Translations under genes and position numbers: made by a program
Notes under the pieces: model-generated
Databases searched by the model: none
What the model was told of the DNA's origin: nothing
Seen by the model: the letters and a program-made list of their open reading frames with translations, nothing else
Shown here: positions 58,201-64,000 of the stretch, piece by piece
Position numbering within the stretch: position 1 is the stretch's first letter
Layout of the letters: each line of letters starts with the position of its first letter
NCBI GenBank assembly: GCA_029449235.1
Contig: JANATG010000020.1
Span: forward strand, 868,001-932,000
Source: Linnemannia schmuckeri
Lineage: Eukaryota; Mortierellomycota; Mortierellomycetes; Mortierellales; Mortierellaceae
Direction: 5' to 3'
DNA length: 64,000 nt

Positions 58201-58402
58201 CCAGGTCGCTTGATTTCTGGTCTCCTGCCAAGCCGGATTGCATCTGGCCAATAAACGCGGTAGCGAGGTGTTCGAGCTGGGCGGTTGAGAGTGTGAACTC
58301 TTCGGCGAGGTGTCCCAGGACTTTGGATTGTTTGTCGGACCATCTTGAATGATGTTTGGTGTGGTGTGTGGAAGTGGAGGTAGGGGTAAATGAGGTTGAC
58401 AT
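55288..58402 (-). CDS. HXK: Hexokinase
   Basis: Minus-strand exons 58113..58402, 56724..57079, 56205..56452, 55465..56081 and 55288..55357 give 526 residues. YLALDLGGTNLRVCLITL is the phosphate-binding region of the hexokinase family, FSFPVTQ and RWTKGF are sugar-side motifs, ALVNDTVGTL holds the catalytic Asp, and GAIFGTGTNGAY and NPGVHVFEKMISGMYLGE are further signatures. DGSGVGAALAALIA ends the protein. It phosphorylates glucose and other hexoses with ATP at the entry to glycolysis, in the cytosol. Intron 1 is 1,033 nt, far longer than the others (about 100-270). The exon 3 donor was set by the protein frame (RESI|NPGV). The gene is divergent from the TSPO gene; 1.3 kb between them holds both promoters. 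Confidence 0.95.
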
Positions 58403-59611
58403 TATGAATGAGAGGAGGATGCAAATGATTGTGATGAGGACGGAGTGTTGTGGGCTGGGGAGTTGAATCGCGGGTATTTTCTTTGGTGTGTTGGACGAGA
58501 GAGGACTAGTGATGGGTGGCGGAGAGGAGTGGAAGAGTGGAAAAGTGGAAAAGTGAAAGAGTGAAAAAAGAAAGAAAGAAAGAAAGAAGTTGAGTAATGA
58601 AGGGTAAACAGGAGAAGTACCGAGGGGTATTTGTACTTGGTCGATGATACTCTTTTGTATGTATGCTGTTTACGTTGAAGTAAGGGGAGACCGTTGCGGG
58701 GAAGGGGATTGAAAGCCAACCGTGGTAGTTGCAAAAAGAAATGATGTCAGGCCTAAATTTTTGAATTGTCTGAATCCCGCTAGAAGCTCGATTAGATCAA
58801 AGAAGGAAGACGAAGAACAAGAAGAAGAGCACGAAGAAGGGGACTTCGCCGTGAGCATTCATCTTCTCCACCATGTACTCCTCAACCCCATACATAACAC
58901 ATGGTTGCTCATGCCCCCCTTTTTTTTAATTGCCACATTCGCTTGTGAGACCCAAAGCCCCATATATCTCCTATTAGGCTCCCGCATCAGACTTTATTAT
59001 TTTCGTCATCATGGTGCCGTCATTGTTTATTGTTTAATATGATTTACAGGGTCGGTGAAAGAGCAAGGAGCCTTGATCGCCCGTGAGCATCCTAGAGTTT
59101 CTCTCGCGTGCAATATACAACCATGATGACGGTTCCCTTTTTTTTAAATTATATATCTTGTTCGCATGAGCTACGCTTAGCATTGAAGTCTCAATATAGC
59201 TTTCTTCGACCAACAAAAAAAAAAAATCTCTTCCACCCTAGTCCTCGTCGTCATGGTCCTCTTTCTTTCTTTCTTTCTTTTGTCTGAGGGGTTTTTTCTT
59301 TCCTTTTGTCTTGTAATCGAAAATGATGTCTCAATGCACTATACCTTACTACCCTACTACCTTACTTCACCCACACGACATCATACACCCACACAAAAAT
59401 GCATACAAGCGATTCCGATTCTTACCCTTTCTTTTTTCGATACATGGCGTGTGTCTGTCTGTGTGTTCATTAAGGCGCCTCTCTGCCTCGCTGCTTTTGT
59501 CTACCATGCATTGCATTATCCTTGTTCAGGAATAAAAGAATTCGGAAAAAAAGAAAGACAGGGTGTTTCGGACCTCCTTTCTTGTTTTTATTCTTTCTAT
59601 TCGCTTCTTTC

Positions 59612-59643
<32 letters not shown>

Positions 59644-59724
59644 TCCTCTTATCATCATTCCTCTTCCTCCCTCTCCTTCACTCAACACTCCTCAACCATT
59701 CAAAGGAGCAAATAACTATCAAGA
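58403..59724. other. Shared upstream region of hexokinase and TSPO genes
   Basis: No gene seen. (AAAG)n lies near 58566-58590 and (TTTC)n near 59260-59285 and 59605-59645. C/T-rich leaders run outward to both start codons. Confidence 0.6.
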
Positions 59725-61200
59725 ATGCCGACTGAACATCTCCATCAAGTCTGCCAGAGCATGAACACTCACTTGGCCCGCTACCCCATCCTTGCCGTCG
59801 GCCTTCCCCTTGTTGGAGGATTCCTCTCAGCGGTCCCTTCTCACCTTGCCGTGAAGTCCTACTATGAGGCCTTACAGAAACCCGAATGGGCTGCCCCCGC
59901 TTGTGTCTTTGCCCCCGTCTGGGCTGGATTGTACATCACCGTCGGTTACGCCTCCCACTTGGTCGCACTCCGCACTGGACCCAACACCGTCCCTTCGATC
60001 CGCTGTTTGGCAAGAACTGGATTGGGCATCTATGGATTGAACTTGGCTTTGAACTTCGCTTGGTCGCCTTTGATGTTCTGGAAGAACAAGATCGGTGCCG
60101 CCCTCGTCACCGCCGGTGGTTTGACTGTAAGTTCGTCATGATCTTCTCGTTTTGATCTATTTTGTATTCTTGTGTTCAAGGAAGGATACTCGTGGTGTTT
60201 GGAGTGATGTTGGAGTGAGTCAACCAAGAGAAGGCACGGGACTAAGACGAACCCCGTCTCCTCAGCGACACGCACAATTCGCACAGTAGTTAGCAAAGTC
60301 TTCGTTACAACTACTCTTTCCCTCTCCCCTCTTTTTTTTTTTCCCTTTTTTGTCTCAAACATATTCCCTCATCCGACCTTTCCTTATGGTCTATGGTCCC
60401 CCTCATCCCTTTCTTTTTTTTTTTTTTTTTTTTTTACTTTGCGCTTTGCATCTTGTACTTGTTGTTTTGGAGGGAGTGAGAGAAAGGAAAGAGAGTGTTA
60501 TCGAATTTCAAGGAGGACAATTGTTTACTGCTTGGGAGAATGAAGACAAGGATGAAAAGGATAGATGGTTTCTGGCCTCTCGATGGTCTTGTGTGCATCA
60601 TCGTTTGATCAAAAGGCACGCGTGTAACAATACGCGACGCGACGCGACAAATGTGTTGCTATAACAGTGAGCCGATCTTTCACTTGCTCCCTCCACACAA
60701 TCAACAATAACGACAACAGCAACAACACATGCAAATCCGATCTGTTTTGAGCAGAACTAACAGCAACGAGTTACCTCTGGAAAGAAATCTCATTCCATCC
60801 CAAGATCTATTTTATTCAGAAGAGAGAGCGAGAATCTGCACACCAGACAAAAAGAGACACCAACCAAATGCAAAGTATACTGTGCACACACCTCCGCACC
60901 ACCGTTAATGCGATCACATCCATTATCATTTATTTATTATAGGCCTCGTCGCTTGTTGTTGCCTACTACTTCTTCAAGGTTGACAAGTGCGCCGGTTACT
61001 TGACGGTCCCCTATGTCGCCTGGCTCGGATACGCCACCGCCTTGAACTACGACATCTGGATCAAGAACGGCAGTGGCCCCGCCTGCGACTCTGCCCGCAA
61101 AGTCGGCAAGGAGATCAACGATGCTGCCAAGCACGCCAAAGATGAGTTCAAGGATGCTGCCCACAAGGCTGCCGACAAGGTCGAGAAGGAATTCAAATAA
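59725..61200 (+). CDS. TSPO: TspO/MBR family translocator protein with amphipathic C-terminal extension
   Basis: Exons 59725..60126 and 60943..61200 give 219 residues. KPEWAAPACVFAPVWAGLY is the family signature in TM2, LGIYGLNLALNFAWSPLMFW the Trp/Asn-rich TM3 region, and WLGYATALNYDIWIKNG the end of TM5. TSPO proteins are five-helix membrane proteins (mitochondrial outer membrane in animals, ER/Golgi in plants) linked to tetrapyrrole and sterol handling. The family core is about 160 residues. Here about 40 residues follow TM5: an Ala/Lys/Asp/Glu pattern (KEINDAAKHAKDEFKDAAHK) that would form a charged amphipathic helix, like LEA-type 11-mers. About 20 residues precede TM1. The single intron is 816 nt. 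Location in this fungus is not shown. Confidence 0.93.
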
Positions 61201-61741
61201 GCGCGCTTCGATTTTTCTTTTCCTGATTCCTCTTTTGAGTCACTACACTCTACTCTCTTTCACTTGCTCACTTTTGCCCTGTACAGCCTGTTTTTTTTTT
61301 AATGCCGGTGACAAGGACAATCTGCGCAAAAGGGTTTTGTTCGAAAACAACTCTCCTTTATGCGATGGTTCATGCGCTATCTTCTGAATAAATGCTACGC
61401 CTTTTTATTACTATTCGACGGATGTGTGGTATTTGTGGTACAAGAAGATCGAAAGCAATTCTCTCGCTCGTTTGCTGTGGTCTACAATGCGGATGTCCCG
61501 TCTGTGCACATTGTGGAAAAAGCCAAAAAGCGTTTGGACCAAATGGGTGGACGAGCATGCCCAGTTCCATTCGTGTGAAATCAACCCGCGTCACGACAAA
61601 TTCTGCGACGTCATTGGCCCACTCGCTGAAAGGAAGTGTGGGCAGGCAGAGCACAGGGGTAAAAAGGGTCGCTCTTTTTTTTAACTCACGAAGACCATCC
61701 AAAAAAACCCACTACTCAACAAACCGACCCTCTGACAAACC
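61201..61741. other. Intergenic between TSPO and LSM12-like gene
   Basis: All three plus frames stay partly open, and one (61425-61530) is Cys-rich, but there is no support for a gene. Confidence 0.5.
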
Positions 61742-63527
61742 ATGGAATCGCTCAACAAAAAGTCGACCACAGGAATCTCTGGCGGACTCAGCTTCGCATC
61801 CGCCGCTGCTGCTGGTGCCAACAAGCCCGCTGCCTCCGCCACTCCAGCTGCCGCTACTCCTGCGACAACCACCACTGGACCAGCAAAGAATGGTGGCGCT
61901 GCTTCTGGGGCTGCTACCGCGTCTTCCTCGCCTGCATTGGGATCGCAATCGCCAGCACCCTCAGGAACCGCCTCCAAGGCTGGCAGTACCACTGCCACTA
62001 ACATGACCACGGCCGCCATCCCGACCACCAACGCCAACAGCAACAATGGAGCGATCGATTGGATTCTGGGCATGAATGTCAAGCTCGTGACACTGGCGGA
62101 TGAGGTCTATGAAGGCCAAGTCTATGCCTACGACGTGATCATGAACTGCGTTGTACTTCATATCAAACTCGTGCCTCTTTCTCTTTGGACCCTTTTTTTT
62201 TTATTCTTTCGTTGCTGTTGCTATTGTTTCGTGCTATCGTGTTCTTTTAATTGTCTTGTGGTTTTTTTTTGTCAATGCGTTTTTATATTTTTTGTTTCGA
62301 TCTAACATATCTTTACCCATGAGAGCTATCATTGAGGAACTACCTTCGAGGAAAAACATGATCTTTGAGGTTTTGATCGTGTTTTCTTCTCCGCCTCACT
62401 ATAATTATATTGCTCTCACCTCTATCATCCTTAACTCTGCAAATGCGCTCTACGATCTTCTATGTCGTCCTTTCTTTTTTCTCTTCTGCACCTTTTCAAA
62501 AACACAGTGCCCTTCCAAGTCTGTTTCTTCCGCCGCAACTCCAACCGTCTATTACAGCCCTTCGCTCGGGAACAACAACACCAACAATAGCAATAACAAC
62601 GGGAACGCAGGAGCACGAGTGAAGTATGATTTCAGGATTGTCAAGATCAGCTATATCAAAGACGTGATTCCATTGTCATCAGCAGGATCGACTTCTACCA
62701 TCACCACCACCCCCACTACTACTACTGCTGGACAGAATCACAATGGTCAGAGCAACAACAGCATACCATCATCAGAATCAACCTCAACTTCCGAAGACAA
62801 CACCAATATTACGAACAACATTTATTCAACAGTATTACCAGCCGTCGGGTATGTCCAGCTGGACAAGATCCAGCAGCGGGAGCAGCAGGCGATTCGGGAG
62901 GCCCAGGCTGCAGCTGCTCGTATTGGTGTTGGTGTATCGACTATTGGACAGGACATTTTTGACGCTCTCAGTAAGACGTAAGTCTCGTTCTTTGTTACTG
63001 TGTTTGAGGTGTTTGATGCGCGAGGATCTGAAGTGGGAAACTTGGAAAGAGTTAAATATGTTGATCACCATGAATCGATTACACGCGGAGGCGATGTTTT
63101 TCGCCTCTATCGGCTACAACCACTTCATGAATGGGTTTATGCTCATCCTGGCTTACATTTTCATCGCTGAATGGGGATATATAGACTGCCTTGTCGCTGG
63201 CATAAGGATCAGATTGTGGTCATGGATGAGGTAATCATCTCTTCGCCATACGAGCCCGATAACTGTAAGGCTAATGCCTCTGCCTCCGCCACGCTTGCTC
63301 GCGTTAAGAAAGTGGTACGTCTTTTTTTTGTTTTTTTGTCTTGTGTGGAAACAACAGGGTCCTTGGGCCGTCAAAGAAATGCAATCGTTGCCAAGTTTGT
63401 GCTATGTAGTATGATCCACCCGCTTACAATTGCTCCTTTCCGCTGTTTTTGTATTTGATCCACTGTTAACAAATCGATATTATAGCTCGAGGGTGAAAGA
63501 TTGCGTATGGCCAACGGACGCAAATAA
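61742..63527 (+). CDS. LSM12: LSM12-like protein (Lsm domain plus AD domain)
   Basis: Exons 61742..62152, 62508..62977, 63185..63314 and 63486..63527 give 350 residues. After an Ala/Ser/Thr-rich N terminus, MNVKLVTLADEVYEGQVYAY starts an Lsm (Sm-like) fold, and FRIVKISYIKDVIP ends it. QQREQQAIREAQAAAARIGV followed by WHKDQIVVMDEVIISSPY and NCKANASASATLARVKK is the LSM12 anticodon-binding-associated (AD) domain. LSM12 proteins bind RNA and, in yeast and animals, join ataxin-2/Pbp1 complexes in translation and decay. The Lsm domain contains a long Asn/Thr/Ser insert (about 62570-62820). The first donor is uncertain: GTACTT is weak, though the join gives NCV|CPSKS, matching the LSM12 KCPS region. 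Other introns are clear. Confidence 0.85.
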
Positions 63528-63795
63528 AAGGACCTTCTTCGTCCAAAATAAAACTATTGACCCCTCACGCAAAAAAAAAAAAAAAAAAAAAAATGCCAAA
63601 ACACACACGCACACACACGTTGTTTCTTAACAATTTCGAAGGAATCAAGTGTACGTGTATGCATTTCAGGAAGTGCCACAGACGCTGGGTGCGTTGGAAG
63701 GTAACAAAGTGAAGGCACGAGGAAGGATAATTTATCATTTTTAAGTATGGTACATGGTTTTTGCTTTTGTATCTATGGGTTGATTTTGAGTTGAT
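63528..63795. other. Convergent intergenic region
   Basis: Poly-A run at about 63571-63592 and CACACA repeat at about 63601-63618; probable 3' ends of the LSM12-like gene and of the minus-strand gene. Confidence 0.6.
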
Positions 63796-63798
63796 ATT

Positions 63799-64000
63799 TT
63801 ACAGTTCATCCTTGAGGCGGGCACCAGTAAGGATACAGGTGTCGGGATAAGAGGCGTGCAAGAGCTCGACAGCACGATCAATGATCTCCCAATCGTCGTG
63901 ATGCTCTCCACCCTCTGCTGTCTTATTCTCCTGCTGGAGAGTCTCGCACCATGGTCCAACATTCACAGGTGTCACCGCCAAAGCCGCCTTCTCCTCCACA
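63799..64000 (-). CDS. 3' end of an unrecognised gene, cut by the window edge
   Basis: An open minus frame of at least 66 codons runs from the window edge to a TAA/TGTAAAA end at 63799. It contains VNVGPWCETLQQENKTAEGG and DDWEIIDRAVELLHASYPD, and ends LTGARLKDEL. The terminal KDEL matches the ER retrieval signal, but with so little sequence this may be chance. The amino acid composition looks real (charged, no repeats), and the opposite strand has only leader-like sequence. I do not recognise the family, and no splice site is certain. Confidence 0.5.
   Translation of the reverse strand, partial: VEEKAALAVTPVNVGPWCETLQQENKTAEGGEHHDDWEIIDRAVELLHASYPDTCILTGARLKDEL

Noticed and set aside
61392..61530. 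Cys-rich frame (CGICGTRRSK, then CGCPVCAHCGKSQ)
   Set aside because: It resembles a zinc ribbon, but all three frames stay open here, no start or splice is supported, and it runs into the LSM12 leader.
63799..63812. C-terminal KDEL as proof of an ER protein
   Set aside because: Only 66 residues are visible and no signal peptide can be checked, so the match may be chance.
1..64000. Transposons or LTR elements as drivers of the array
   Set aside because: No reverse transcriptase, integrase, transposase frame or terminal repeats were seen in any gap; the repeats present are family copies or simple-sequence tracts.

Overview
The window is nuclear DNA of a filamentous fungus, most probably an early-diverging Mucoromycota species of the Mortierella type. 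The evidence is genes with many short GT-AG introns, pyrimidine-rich leaders before start codons, long A/T tracts, and proteins such as a filamentous-fungal eRF3 with a PABP-binding N terminus. The organism is inferred from style and content; no taxonomic search could be run. No tRNA, rRNA, CRISPR array or complete transposon was seen.

About half of the window is a birth-and-death array of one family of single-pass membrane proteins that I do not recognise. Members begin with MG-x-[LIV]-x-L-x-C and carry an ectodomain of roughly 375-440 residues over three exons. One transmembrane helix with basic residues on its C-terminal side follows, then a Pro/Ser/Thr/Gln-rich tail that carries a conserved motif close to FSSHPRPNFVTT. 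I read six intact genes: D (12639-14374), E (27999-30358), F (31716-34169), I (39073-41173), K (43209-45279) and M (49261-51166, minus strand). A seventh gene, N (53201-55094), is divergent and has PPxY instead of the HPRP motif. One copy, A, is cut by the window start. Three long pseudogenes (B, C, G) and at least five short relics (near 1.9, 37.9, 41.9, 46.3 and 52.3 kb) complete the set. The relics usually keep the tail end of the gene.

Inside the array at 6.8-8.75 kb lies a metzincin protease fused to a bulb-type lectin and a ricin-B-type lectin domain. At 46.6-47.7 kb lies a decayed protein kinase on the minus strand. A second decayed secreted or membrane gene lies at 11.1-11.9 kb.

A block of ordinary genes (17.3-27 kb) splits the array: an FAD-dependent monooxygenase with an 11-nt microexon, Vps72/YL1 (SWR1 complex), a four-helix membrane protein, and translation termination factor eRF3. 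The right end (55.3-64 kb) is also ordinary: hexokinase (minus), TSPO/MBR translocator protein (plus, divergent from hexokinase), an LSM12-like protein, and the 3' end of a minus-strand gene cut by the window edge.

The best candidate for something undescribed is the array itself: the shared tail motif, the symmetric phase-0 exon structure, the lack of a signal peptide, and a repeated double-palindrome element upstream of several copies and relics. Function is unknown; cell-surface sensing is only inference.
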